Assembly: GCA_039654915.1 (NCBI GenBank)
Contig: CM077599.1
Coordinates: 82,614,001 to 82,678,000 of the forward strand
Source of the DNA: Aquilaria yunnanensis
Taxonomy: Eukaryota; Streptophyta; Magnoliopsida; Malvales; Thymelaeaceae
DNA: 64,000 nt
Direction of reading: 5' to 3'
Below are positions 23,149 through 34,373 of this stretch, one piece after another. The translations under genes were made by a program, and so were the position numbers. Numbering within the stretch: the stretch's first letter is position 1; each line of letters starts with the position of its first letter. The notes beneath the pieces were generated by a model that saw nothing but the letters and a program-made list of their open reading frames with translations, had not been told where the DNA came from and made no database searches.

Positions 23149-25168
23149 GTTGTCTTATTAGCATGAGAACCACAAGTCACATAATTGGCAAAGATTCATG
23201 TACAGTGGCTTGTACTAAAAGATTTCTTCCCTTTTTAAGTAGCCAATGAGTGAGTTAGGTTTAAGTATTCTAGGTAGTAAAATTTATCTCATACCCTTTA
23301 TTCTTATTATACTATATTCTAAAAAAGAATGAGTTTTTATTGTTTATCAACATTAGTTTTCCACTGGACCTTTTTTGTTTTTTGGCTTTTTCCAACTTAT
23401 GATCCAACCCCTCTTTTGGTACATAAATGTTTCACATCTGCCATAATGCTCCCCACTTTCACTTGTTGTTGCTAGCTAGAGGGTAGAGCATTTGCTGATG
23501 GTGACATGATTGTCACATAAAAAAGATTATGGAATATTATTAGCCATAATAAACATTACATAAACATTACAAAGACCCAAGAGTATTTTGTCCCTTTTTT
23601 TTACACATTGCTCATCATTTCAAATTTGTTTTACTCTCCTACAGAATGGTCAAATCTCTTCTTTAGTCTCTGGATATAACATTTCTGTTATAATGGTCTC
23701 CAACTTTCATGATCTGTCATAATCCTTTTTTTCCCTTCTGCTAATCAAAATTTTTGTATATACCAGAAGACAAAGGTTTTTAAGAAGGGAAAAGAGCTAT
23801 CTTAATCCCTGGTCACAGATGTGACAGACTTTCAGATATGCTTTTATTGATCATATTAAATACTAAAAGCATTTTTTTTTCACATGGTTTGATTCAGTTT
23901 TAATTATATAGGTTTGATTCAAAGTTTTAATTAGTTGAAATAAATGCACACTTTCATAATGTATAAGGATTTTACATAGATTTGATTTAGAGTTTTGATT
24001 AATTGAAATAAGTGAATAATTTGTATTATGCATGAGTTCACAATTCTTAAAAGGTTTTTTTTATCACTAATTCATTAGCGAGCAAAAAATCTAGAAAACC
24101 TATGAATGTATATTATGCAATTTTATTTTACATTATGAACACCAAAAATTTTCTGAACATTAGAAACTTTTTTTCTTTTAATGGTTTTATTGAATTGATT
24201 AATAGAATTGTTTTAATCATTTTTTGTTTGTTATTTGTAATACTCTTTTGATATTATATAACCACATATTTAGTTAACTACTCTGTGTGCTTATAATTAT
24301 TTATACTCAAATCTTACTTAATATCAAGGAAAGTCTTAATAGTTAAATTGTAAATCTATTAACACAAATTAAGCACAAATTTGTGTTTCAATCATATTAT
24401 TTTGTTATTCATGATTACATTTTGCAATATGAATTGTTCTCTATGATTTAATAAAATAATTTAATCCATAATTGCTAAAATTGAAAGTAAATTTTTCTAA
24501 ACAAATTTTTCATTAATGTTAAAAATTAGAATTTAAGTTGATAAAAGATGTAAATTTTTAATGAACTATTTTTAATGAAAGAATTATACATTTCAAAATA
24601 CATATAATTTTATGTTTCTATTTACCTAATTTCAATTATTGTTCAGGTTAGTTTGGCTTTAATCAATTTTTTTTTTATATTTTTTAATTATCTATTATTT
24701 AAAATTTTCATCCTAAATTTATTATAAAAAAAACCCGCTAGGTCATGAGGGCCAACATACCTCATATGATTATAAATATTAAAAAAAAAAAAAGGAAAAC
24801 ATACAATATGACTTAGAGCGAAGACTAAAAAAAAAAGAATAAAATCATCAAAGAGGAATTATAATAGTGTTCAGCGCGGCACATTTTCTTTGGAGAATCA
24901 TAATACCAGCTCTATTACTTTTTTGAGAAGCTACAAATATTCTTCAGCTTTTGAATTCTACCAAGTGTGGAACGATCGTCCCTTCTATTGCTGAAGAGCA
25001 CTGAGTTTGTTTTAAATCATAGAAGAAAACCCGATGCTTTTTTCTTCTTCCAGACAGTAGTCCATGGAACAGCATAGAGAGCACTTGTTTGGAGGTACCG
25101 TCTCTCTATTTCTCCACGAATCAAAAACAAACAAAATCCCTGACCTGCAACGCGAACTGCTAATGCGC
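23149..25168. other. AT-rich intergenic DNA; no gene seen
   Basis: After the CACTA element the sequence becomes very AT-rich (23.8-24.9 kb). A short degenerate direct repeat (TTTGATTCAAAGTTTTAATT and TTTGATTTAGAGTTTTGATT) lies near 23.91-24.02 kb. The last ~300 bp include the likely 3' UTR of the B3 gene. Confidence 0.5.
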
Positions 25169-26985
25169 CTAATAACGCCTTCTCCTATTCCTGGTGGAGG
25201 CCCTTCTGCCCCCATCGTTTGCTGCTGTTGCGACTTTAGTTGCTTCAGAAGTCATATCCTCTGCCTGCTCTTGTTTGTCCATTGCCTTTGGCTGAGGCGA
25301 TATGGAGTTCACGTCCTCCGTTTTCACTTTCCTTCTCAAATTTTGTTCTGTTTTCTTTTGGGCCCCCTTAGCTCCCTCTTTGCGTTTAACAGCTCCCCTA
25401 TTCATCAATGCTGATGCTCTAATTATGTATACCTGTATTTGTACCATCTAAATTAATGGACACGTAATGCTGTTTGTGATGCTATTAACTTGAAACCGAG
25501 CTGAAATCGAGTAAAGCAACTAGGTATGTAAGTGGCAGAGTTTCAAATTCCACTCTTATGTTGAATAATGCAGTGGCAGGCACAATTTGTAGCAACTTGG
25601 GCAGTAAGTGTTTTCGGGGGAAACGAACAAGAAAAGAAACCATATTAGCCAACAATAAGGGTCTAGTACTTGGTCAAGAATCAGCAAAAGAGTAACACTT
25701 ACTCCTACATAACAAGCTTATGATCATGTTGATCTGGCATTAGAGGGGGACTAGTGCTGTTATGCAGGCAGAGATTAGCATTGGATCCAATACCACATAC
25801 GAGGTATCATCTCACTTGAATAGAAACAACAGAGTCAGAAATGCGTTTAAGCGTTACCTTGAATCTGGCTGGTTGGATCACTTCAAAGACCACAGCATCA
25901 CCATCATCTAGTTTGTGCTCCAATGCAAAACCCCTCCAGCCCCCACTAAGTCCTGCTCGTTTTCCAATATATACGGCTTCATATTCTGCGCCATCTTCTG
26001 TTTCCAACACCACATTGTACTGTGATGTTGAAAGATAGGCCTCACAGAAGCTGGAAGGCAGGCCCTGTAGTTATTGAAGCGAACTAAGCACTGAAAAATG
26101 GAGGTACCATTCCTGGACAGAACATTTGAGGCTTTCAGACTTACCAGCCAGAAGCAACTATAAACATGGGACCTGACCATTGACTTGACGAAAGATGGAT
26201 TTCCGGACTGCAGTTCACCCTGAAGCGTCTTCGCAGCTCTCAAAGCCGCTGCACGTTCTTCAAAGGTAGCAGTCTTGACCTCATGCAAAGGGCGTGCAAG
26301 ATAGCTGAAGGCAATGGTATTGCCAGTGAGAACCCAAAAGAAGGTAGCAACTGCAAGACACAAACACAAACATAAAAAGGCCACCTTGCCCAGTTCGACG
26401 ATGAGCTCGATCTTGACCTCTTCCGAAGGGGCGCAAGGTCCACAGCCACCTGCGTAAGAAGCATTGAGGGGTTAGCAAATGATGTAGAAAAAGAGAGAGC
26501 AAGACACCATATGGAACCGAATCACTTTTAACTGCAGATACTCACATCATCGACGTAGGAAGTGACAGGGTTACGAGGGCGGGAGGAGCGTCGAGGTTGC
26601 AATGCATAGAGATTTTCAGGTTTGGGTTTTAAGGAACGTGTCTTGTTCTTAAAAATTGGCAGCAAAGTGAGCAAGTGTCAGACATTTGGAGAATGAACAT
26701 GAAGCAATAGTAAATGACTGGTTTTTGTATCCTACCTGGGTCTGGGAGTTGCGGTGGCTTGCCGTTTTCAAATCTTTGGAGATGTTTAATAGACCTAATT
26801 CCTTCAATCAAACAAACCCAGACAAAAACAAAACACGGCGGAATTAATTCAGACAAACATCTGTTGTATTGGAAGTGAAGTGAATGGTGGACATAACATG
26901 AATTAACCTGGATTTTCTTCTGGTTCTCCTCAACGCGTTTCCTACGAGCCTCCTCGTACGAGTTATGATCCAGCGACTCAACCAT
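25169..26985 (-). CDS. B3-domain DNA-binding protein (At3g19184/At5g42700-like), seven exons
   Basis: A nuclear protein with one B3 domain. Exons from splice sites and frame: 26985-26908, 26801-26736, 26647-26546, 26449-26385, 26304-26145, 26064-25858, 25432-25169, joining without a stop to 313 residues. The N-terminus has the subfamily motif SYEEARRKRVEENQKKIQEL. A basic Ser/Arg stretch follows (RRSSRPRNPVTSYVDD, then LRKRSRSSSSSNWA). The B3 domain spans ~141-232: SFVKSMVRSHVYSCFWLGLP, then GLSGGWRGFALEHKLDDGDA and FKVYIIRA. The C-terminal ~80 residues are Lys/Arg/Glu-rich and end RNRRRRY. An earlier ATG at 27111 is in frame but adds an atypical leader; 26985 fits the family. Exon 4 end and exon 5 start are the least certain. 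Targets unknown. Confidence 0.88.
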
Positions 26986-27202
26986 TGTCGTGGTCGTGAA
27001 GCGGAAGATGGAAGTGCGAGTCGGATTAAAATCGAGCAAATGGTTCTGACAAAAAGGGATTAGGGTTTGGCAGGACAGAAGCAGAGTAAGTGAGGGCCGT
27101 GAGGCAGCCAAAATGCCGCGACTTTCTAAGTTTCAAATTTTGAATGCAAATTGGGTCCACGTTGCCGCGACTTTCTATGAGTGAGTCACATATTATTAAA
27201 TT

Positions 27203-28474
27203 GGTTAAAATCCACCCGGGGTCACCTAGCTTATTTTTTTGTCCTAAACGGGTACCTTACCTTCAAATTGTCCTATTGAGGTACTTTACCTATTATCGCG
27301 TGTCCTGTTTAACTACTTTCCATTAATTTCAGAGTTACATTTAACGGAAATTACTTACGTGGCATAAAAAAAATTAAAATAAATCATAAAATAACACTTA
27401 TGGTCATTTAATTTTTTTCTATTAACAATTCTAAACCCTAACATTTAAAATCTAACCCACCCACCCACGCCGTCGGAGCATGTCCGCCTCTGTCCTCCCT
27501 CCTCTCCTCTCTGCCTCCCTCGATTCCTCTCCCTGCTCTCCTTTCCACCTCCGTCCTCTCCTCTCCTTCTTGTTTCCCTCCCTCATCTCCTCTCCTGTCC
27601 TCCGTTTCTCTCTCCTCCACAATCCGAGAGATCGCCTTCGCCTGGGAATCACCTCCTTTCGTCACACCGGAATCGCATAAGTTCACCCTGCCTCTGCCTG
27701 GGAATTGCCTCAGTTCGTCTAGCCTCCGCCCGTCGCAACCATCGTCGTCTCCGATTGAGGACCCAGGTGGTTCGCTTCCTCACTGTCATCGCCTCCTCCA
27801 ATTCTGTTTCGCAACCGTCGCCTCTTCCAATTTGTGACCTCCTCCAATTCTGAGGGCAAGATTCTGATTGAGTGATCCTCCTCAATCGCCACAACCCGCC
27901 TCACCTCGATGTTTTAGATTAATCAAATCGAATCGCGTCTGTTCTCTCTGTTCGTCAGTGGCCGGGATGGCAAGTATTACGGCGTTGCGGCCGAAGCCGA
28001 TGGAGTAGTCGGCAAGGCGCTTGCGGCGGAGGTACCAGCGGTGGTCGGAGCGCCAGCAGTCGTCGATGGGGTTGCCAATCCCGCATGAGAAAAATCCCAA
28101 ATTCCGTTGGCGGAGGGAGAGACGGAGGAGAGGAGAGGAGGGTGGCGGAGAGGGGAGGATGGAGGATGGAGGCGGCTCGCGGCGGTGTGTGTGCGTGCAT
28201 TTGGTTTAGGAAGGGGATGAGTTAGATTTTAAATGTTAAGGTTTAGAATTGTTGATAGAAAAAAATTAAAGGACCATAAGTGTTATTTTATGATTTATTT
28301 TAAATTTTTTTATGCCACATAAGTAATTTTCGTTAGATATAACTCTAAAATTAACGGAAAGTAGTTAAACAGGACACGCGATAAGAGGTAAGGTACCTCG
28401 GTAGGACAATTTGAAGGTAAAGTACCTGTTTAGGACAAAAAAATAAGCTAGGTGACCCCTGGTGAATTTTACCC
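27203..28474. mobile_element. Mutator-like element (Pack-MULE) with ~270-bp terminal inverted repeats, TSD 10 bp
   Basis: The left terminus GGTTAAAATCCACC (27203) is the inverse of the right terminus GGTGAATTTTACCC (ending 28474). The inverted repeats continue for about 270 bp with few mismatches. Both ends are flanked by the identical 10-bp TTATTAAATT (27193-27202 and 28475-28484), fitting the 9-11-bp duplications of Mutator-like elements. The ~720-bp interior is strikingly GC-rich and pyrimidine-rich on one side. It holds a pectate-lyase fragment on the minus strand and no transposase. It is non-autonomous and lies about 0.2 kb upstream of the B3 start codon. Confidence 0.93.
27960..28100 (-). 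pseudogene. Captured pectate-lyase (PL1) gene fragment, internally rearranged
   Basis: The minus-strand frame from 28100 reads [20 protein letters not shown] followed by [15 protein letters not shown]. This is the conserved plant pectate-lyase block NPIDDCWR...RLADC.IGFG.NA, with LADC changed to LADY. Directly after it, 27980-27960 read on the plus strand give GRDGKYY, the residues that normally follow GFGRNAIG in the same enzyme, so this 21-bp piece is inverted. The bases after it on the minus strand (ACTGAC) again match the expected Thr-Asp of VVTD. Too short to encode an enzyme; best read as transposon-captured host DNA. Confidence 0.85.
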
Positions 28475-28544
28475 TTATTAAATTATTAACCCACTTACTA
28501 TTAGCCCAATTATTGTAATTGATACATTTTAATATGGTAATATC

Positions 28545-29572
28545 TAGGAGTGAATAATTATTCGGATAACTTGAGCTTAAGCTTCGGTTAAGATTTTTTG
28601 AGTCGGGCTTTTTCAAGCTCAAGCTTATTTAGGGGCGAGCTAAAGCTTGATGATACTCAACCTCTTAAGATCACAGGTCTAACAAGCCCTAGCTTTTTTT
28701 GTCTCTTCAGCCCTTTTCTCCTCAGGCCCTGTAGCCATCCCTTCGTCTCACTCCTACTCCCATGCCCAAGGTAGCCTCAACTAAATTTAGCCCCAGGGAA
28801 CAACTTGTCATTGCCTCGCTACCATTGATTAACAACGATCATCACAGACCACTGGCCAGGCTTAGGGAACAACCTTGCTTGCTCACTTGGCGACCCCTAA
28901 AGCATTGTCACTTGATGCCCCAAGTCTAGCGGCAGCACAATTAAGACACCCCAAGTTCGTGATTTGAACGACAATGACAAAAGCCTCATGCCGGCGTTGG
29001 AAACCCAGGTCAGTCTTGCTCATCTTTCATCTGTTATTGATAATTACTTGCTGTTGAGTCATTTGATTTGCAAATTTCAGATTTGAAGACGACGACAATT
29101 CGAACGTAAGTATATGTCATGGGCCCTTCGTCGATTTGATCAAAGACGATGGAGATGGGCACGAGATTGAGTGATAGTGAACTGACCTAGATGAGAGTTT
29201 GGGGATCAATAGTAGATGAAGATGATGACTCATTTATGATGTTTACAAGGTTAGGATAACTAGGCAAAGGATTAAAAAGCTTGTGATTGATTCTATCATT
29301 TTTCCTTCTTTGGTTATCTAAGTAAAAAATTTCACATTTAGTCCCATCTTTCATCTAAATTACAATTATTGTACTAAAGAATTATAAATGTTATTTAAGT
29401 TTGACTAGCTTTCCGGCCAAGCTCGAGCCTATCTCAAGCCGAACTTGAGTCTAACAATTTTGGGCTTGAACTATTTAAGCTCGAGCTCGGGTAGTACCAA
29501 ACAATAAATGCCCGAGCTCAAGCCCAGTGGGCTCAGGCTCGGCCGGCCCATTTTCATAAATATTTTAATTTT
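28545..29572. repeat. Probable hAT-type or similar DNA transposon remnant rich in AGCTCGAG/AAGCTTGAG motifs
   Basis: Both ends (28.55-28.65 and 29.40-29.55 kb) contain degenerate GAGCTTAAGCTT, AAGCTCGAGCC and GAGCTCGGG motifs of the sort seen in terminal regions of plant hAT elements. An identical 8-mer GTAATATC flanks the block (28537-28544 and 29573-29580), but the terminal bases do not form a convincing inverted repeat. The middle (~28.68-29.1 kb) is moderately GC-rich and unrecognised. Confidence 0.45.
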
Positions 29573-29580
29573 GTAATATC

Positions 29581-30883
29581 TTAATTTTATAAAATATGAA
29601 GTACATAGCAGTTTTGTATGTCAAAATTTCAGTTTTGTACACTAAAATTTAGAAAACACATAAGAATACTAAAGACCTTTTAACTTACATCAATTTACTG
29701 CAAAATTACTTAATTGTATGTTTACATCTATTTTTACTTGAAATTAATTTCATTTAAAATCTAATATTATGTAGAAGTAACAATTCATTGAAACTAAAGG
29801 CCTAGCTCGGTACCTTTTAACACAAAGGTGTTAACATGTTTTCATTGACTGGGGCCAACTAGATCTGTTTCATCATTACGTTTGGCCCAAAGCTTTGGGA
29901 AAATTATAAATGGGTTAGGACATAAAGCGTTTCCTAGCTCGTACTACTTTAAGGGGCAAAATAGTAACCAAGCAAGAGATCCCACACTCTGTCAACCCAC
30001 TTGTCTAAGAAAATGCATTAATTCGTCTAAGTTAATTTATGCCAAATAGGCTAAAATTTTTTATGATTTATAATGACCCATTAATAATATTATAAAAATT
30101 TTACTTTCAATGGATTATTACGTTTGTACAATATTGGTTTATAAATGAAATTGATTTTGAGCAAGAAATATATAAATAAAAATAATTCATTTTAAATTAA
30201 GTTAATTCAAGTTAAAATGAATTGGATGCAAATTAACCTAGTTAGCTACACAACATTCCCAATTTGATACGTTCATTATTTAGTTTCGTAAAAACATTAC
30301 TGCCAATCTTTGACCAAACATTCCTAGACCGATTTCGTACTATTTGAGTACAAAACTAAACAATAGAGATCAAAATTAGAGAACAAAATCACCAAACAAA
30401 AACCCAAATAACTTTCAAACCCAAACCAACCATACTGCTCTAAAACAATTTCGGACAAAACCAACATATAATCTTACATAAAACAATTTTCACGATCAAA
30501 CAAATCTCAAGTCACAGAATAGCAACGTCAGGCTCAGTAATCTGAAGCAATCTCCCTATTTTGTTGCTCAAGAATGATGATACAATGGTGGAACAAAATA
30601 ATGGGCAAAGCGAGAGACATTGGGAAGCGCTGAAAAGGAGCGACAAATACTGGGAGCCAAATGTGAAACGATGAGGGCTAGAAAAAAAAAAAAGGGTGCC
30701 AAGTGTCATGCAAATTTAGGTTTTCTATTACAAGAATAGGGGCCTAATTTTCAAGAATGGATAGTTTGAGGCTTTTAGGGCTTCAGTACAATGAAGTGTG
30801 GATTGAAATCTCGGGTCCCTTCAATATCCCTATTTTCTTCCAAAAAATTTCGTGGTTCCTATATTGCTTGAAAAGGCTATGGG
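29581..30883. other. AT-rich intergenic DNA with a partial palindromic MITE
   Basis: No gene seen. About 30040-30225 matches the right part of the ~340-bp palindromic MITE family described at 32697-33042 (ending GTTAAAATGAATTGG). A minus-strand open frame at 30512-30709 has no recognisable content. Confidence 0.5.
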
Positions 30884-30886
30884 TTG

Positions 30887-32579
30887 CACTACTAAAATCT
30901 AAAGATTTACCAAAGTATAAATTACCAACGGTTTATCAATAAGTTAAACTGTTGGTACATTTTATCAATGGACTGCCATTGGTCCTTTATAACTACAGTT
31001 AAACCGGGTTTGATGGGCCCTACTTACCAACGGCTAAGTGTGGAGGTCAAAACGCGGCATATTATTTAATTTTTACTAATGGCTTAGTCATTGGGTTCCT
31101 CCCTTCTTCTCCAAATCTGCTCTGCTTCGATTCTCTCTCCTCTCTCGAGCTCTGCCACTCCAACTAGTCCGATTCCGCCATTGTTGCTCATTTTAGAGCT
31201 ACCCAAGCTACCAATCACCATATTTTAAGAGATCTGGTGTTGATGTGGTCCTGTGCAAGGTATTTCAGCCTTTATTTTCTTTTTTTGTAAGATTTATCAT
31301 ATTATGATGTTTCTTTTTCGGTTTGATTCATGCCTGAGATTCATGGGTATTTGTTTCCTGGGTTTAAGGGTGTGAGATTGAAGCTCCTGGAGCTTTTTGG
31401 GTGAAATGTGTCAGTATTTGGAGGTGAGAATCGGGTTTATCGTTTTTTTTACAACTGCCATTATTGTGTTTGATGCTAGCTGGTTGAATTGTTGTTAATT
31501 TTGTGATGTTTTCTTGCTTGCACACTAGATTGGGTGAGGTAGAAAGGTAGAAAAGCTTCAACGGAGGAGTTGGTGTGAAATATAATCAGTTAAAGGTAAC
31601 CTAGGAGGCTCAGAAGTTTTTCTCCCTTATTGTGAGCTTCATTTATCTAATTTTTTTGTTTAATTTCTTAATTTAGGTGTTAGAATTAACGTAATATATT
31701 TGTGTTGCCCTTCATTTACTTCGATAAACTAGGAAGGAAAAAATATTGAGAAAATTTGATTTAACAAAACATAAAAAAATAATACTCCCTTCATCCAAAA
31801 AAGAATAAAATGTTTTTCTTTTTGGGTTATTCAAAAAAAAAAAAATGAAACACTTCATTTTTAAGTAACTTTTTATGATCAGTTTACTATTTTGTCCTTG
31901 ATATCTCATGCACACATCTCTCCCCTCCCTCATCTCCTTTGTTCAACTCCCTTATCTCCTAGGCTCATCTCACTATTACCACCATCCCCTATACAATCAC
32001 CGCCACAATCGCCCATAAAATCACCGCATCAAACTCCATTGCCTCTGTCGTATGATTTGGGGATTAACGATCAAGGTGAACTAGGCAGACAAAGATCGAC
32101 GCAGTGACGGGTGGACGAAATAGGTGTGTGTAATTCTATGACGAGAGCAGTCGATGACGATTCAACGAGTAATTTGGTGATAAAAATGATTTAGCAGTCA
32201 CAGACGGTTCTGCAAATGATTCGACAATTGAAGACAATTCGGTGAGCTAGCAACATCGGTAAAAATTGATTTGTTTGAGCGACACTAGTGGAGATCAATT
32301 GGGATTGGGTGGCAGAGGGAGGAGGCCATAATGGGCATAATTGGGCAAACCGGAAAGAAAATGAAAAAGAGAGAAAAGCCTTAAAGACTGTGTTAGAAGA
32401 AATGTTTTATTTATTTTGGGATAGAGGGAGTATAATTTTTTTGAGTATATAGATTAATTAATCAAATAATAATTTATATTAATTGTAGAGCATTGTACAG
32501 GAAATTAGAATATGATTTTTTTTAATTTACCAACGTGTGTAGCTGTTGGAACTTGGAAAAGTTCCCCATTTTAGTAGTA
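30887..32579. mobile_element. Non-autonomous CACTA element, 1.7 kb, TSD TTG
   Basis: Left end CACTACTAAAA (30887) and right end TTTTAGTAGTA (ending 32579) are inverted except for the terminal base. Flanking 3-mers are both TTG (30884-30886, 32580-32582). Subterminal ACCAACGG/CCATTGG motifs recur near both ends. No transposase. An Stowaway-like element is nested inside. A moderately GC-rich stretch (~31.10-31.26 kb) resembles a plant 5' UTR followed by a donor-like site, a possible captured fragment. Confidence 0.82.
31785..32430. mobile_element. Stowaway-like (Tc1/mariner) non-autonomous element, 646 bp, TSD TA
   Basis: Starts CTCCCTTCATCCAAAAAAG and ends with its inverse (TTTGGGATAGAGGGAG), flanked by TA on each side. 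The CTCCCTC-type terminus and TA duplication are typical of Stowaway/mariner-related plant elements. It lies wholly inside the CACTA element at 30887-32579. Confidence 0.85.
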
Positions 32580-32696
32580 TTGGAAACGTCACTCAACGGA
32601 CAGCGGAGTATATATGCTCCATTTGAACAGGCTCAAACACCCTCTTCTGTCTGATCCCTCATATATGCATATGCGGTTTCTACCTTCCTCTCCATC

Positions 32697-33042
32697 CCAT
32701 AAAATTAACTTACACTTAAATTGAATTAATTCAAAAATGATTTATTTTATTTTTATGAATTTTTAATCTTTAACCAATATTAATTTAAAGCTAATCTATG
32801 TAAGTTTAATAATCCATTAAATATTTATTTTAATAATATGACCAAATTTTATTAATTCTTCTTAAGTTGAATAAGTAAAAAAATACATAAAATTTTAATT
32901 ACATCATTAAAATAATGTTATTTAATGAATTATTACACCTACATAGTATTAGCTCTCAAGCGACATTGGTTTTGAATAAAAAATTCATAAAAATAAAAAT
33001 AAGTCATTTTGAATGAATCTAATTTTAAGTATAAACCAATTG
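32697..33042. mobile_element. Palindromic AT-rich MITE, ~346 bp
   Basis: The two halves are approximate reverse complements: the left contains AAAAATGATTTATTTTATTT, the right AAAAATAAAAATAAGTCATT. Further copies of the same family lie at 33244-34040 (split), 51878-52215 and partly at ~30040-30225. The ends approximate CCAATT. Superfamily not determined. Confidence 0.7.
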
Positions 33043-33243
33043 GACTTCAACATCTAACTGTTATTAAAGATTGAATTAAGGCTAAAGACAAAGTTTGTTT
33101 TGCATTGATTTAATGGCATTATTATACATAATTCATACATAAAGTGATTACTTGCCCAAAATTTCAATTTATTGAAAATTTTCACTTTAAGAAGTATAAA
33201 AAGTAATTTTAAGATATTTTGTAAAAAAAAAAAATGGTAACAC

Positions 33244-34040
33244 TCAATTCATTTTAATTTTAAATGATTTATTTCTATTTTTTCATATTTTTCCGAAATC
33301 AGTTTTATTAGAAAATGGGAAAGTTACAATTACTCCTGAGATGTACCTTAACCTATAGTTTGTCCCATTCAATTTTGAAAACCTACACTTTGCTCATTGG
33401 CTTTTTATACTGTCCTACAACCACTTCTGAAACTATAATTTAAACTGTACAATAGTTATCTTTCAGTAACGTCAGTCTTTTAATTTTTTTTATAGTTAAT
33501 CAATATTTTAAATTATCACTTTTTTCTTTTTGAAAATGTACTATTCTTCCTGTAAATGCATATCAATATTTTTTAAATGTTGGTTAGTTATGAAAAAAAT
33601 ATCAAAAATCTTGAAATTATTTGAATATGATTATCAGACAGTTTAATTTAAAGTTTCATAAATTATTGTTGAACATTATAGATGAAATATGAGGTAAAGT
33701 GTATGTTTTTTAAAATAGAGGGCAAAGTTTAGGTTTGATTAAACCACGTGGGAACTTTTGTAATTTACCCATAAAAAATCAATATTACAGGTGTAATAAT
33801 CAGTCGAAAGTAAAAATTTTGTAATTTTATTAACTTTTATGAATTTTTATTTTTTTATGCCTAAATAAATTCATAAAAATTAATAAATAAAAATTTAATA
33901 ATACTATAAAAATTTTACTTCCAATAAATTGTTATATAAACATAATATTAACGTTTAAATGAAATTCATTTCAAGTAAAAAATGTAAAACTAAAAATAAA
34001 CCATTCTGAATTAAGTTTGAGTTAAGTTAAAATGAATTAA
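33244..34040. mobile_element. Second palindromic MITE copy, interrupted by another insertion
   Basis: Left part 33244-33316 (CAATTCATTTTAATTTTAAA) and right part 33771-34040 (ending AAGTTAAAATGAATT) together give ~343 bp, the family length. The gap is exactly the element at 33317-33770. Confidence 0.7.
33317..33770. mobile_element. Mutator-like MITE, 454 bp, nested in the palindromic MITE
   Basis: Ends GGGAAAGTTACAATTACTCC and (inverse of right end) GGGTAAATTACAAAAGTTCC form degenerate ~80-bp inverted repeats. The 9-bp flanks TTAGAAAAT and ATAAAAAAT agree at seven positions. A relative lies at 51539-52341. Confidence 0.7.
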
Positions 34041-34244
34041 GTGTAAACAATTTTTTATTAATCTTTAAAGAAGATTTTTTTTTTTTTTTGGTAAACTATA
34101 TATAGTTGCTTCAAGTTGGAAGATGTATCTTATGATGCTTCCGAGGAGTTGAAAATAAAAGACAGGAGAGCGATACTGATCTAGTCAATCTCCTCAGGAT
34201 ATTGTAGGTAACCATTATGTCCTGTCTGAATTTTGAGGAAGGTG

Positions 34245-34373
34245 ATGGAGCTCAAGCTTGAGCCAGCTGAAGAGATGGAGTTGTGCTTTATTTGTGCTTC
34301 TCGAATGCTGCGGTCTGGAGACAAGTTTCGTGGATCCCAACATGGAAAGCCCATTTGTGTCCGTCATCCCTAA
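34245..34373 (+). CDS. Unrecognised short frame with a Cys/His-rich segment
   Basis: A 42-codon frame starting MELKLEPAEEMELCFICASR and continuing with GDKFRGSQHGKPICVRH, then TAA. The Cys-x2-Cys...Cys-x-His spacing could be a metal-binding remnant. The flanking 34.1-34.9 kb is less AT-rich than its surroundings and open in other frames too, so this could be a gene fragment or a short exon. I do not recognise it. Confidence 0.2.
   Translation: MELKLEPAEEMELCFICASRMLRSGDKFRGSQHGKPICVRHP

Noticed and set aside
25064..25414. Plus-strand frame of 116 codons
   Set aside because: Antisense to the last exon and 3' UTR of the B3 gene.
27480..27680. Ser/Pro-rich plus-strand and Arg/Glu-rich minus-strand frames
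   Set aside because: Both come from a CT-rich low-complexity tract in the Pack-MULE interior.
28537..29580. Identical GTAATATC 8-mers as a hAT target duplication
   Set aside because: The bases just inside the 8-mers do not form an inverted repeat, and the 8-mer is AT-rich enough to recur by chance. Kept only as a probable transposon remnant.
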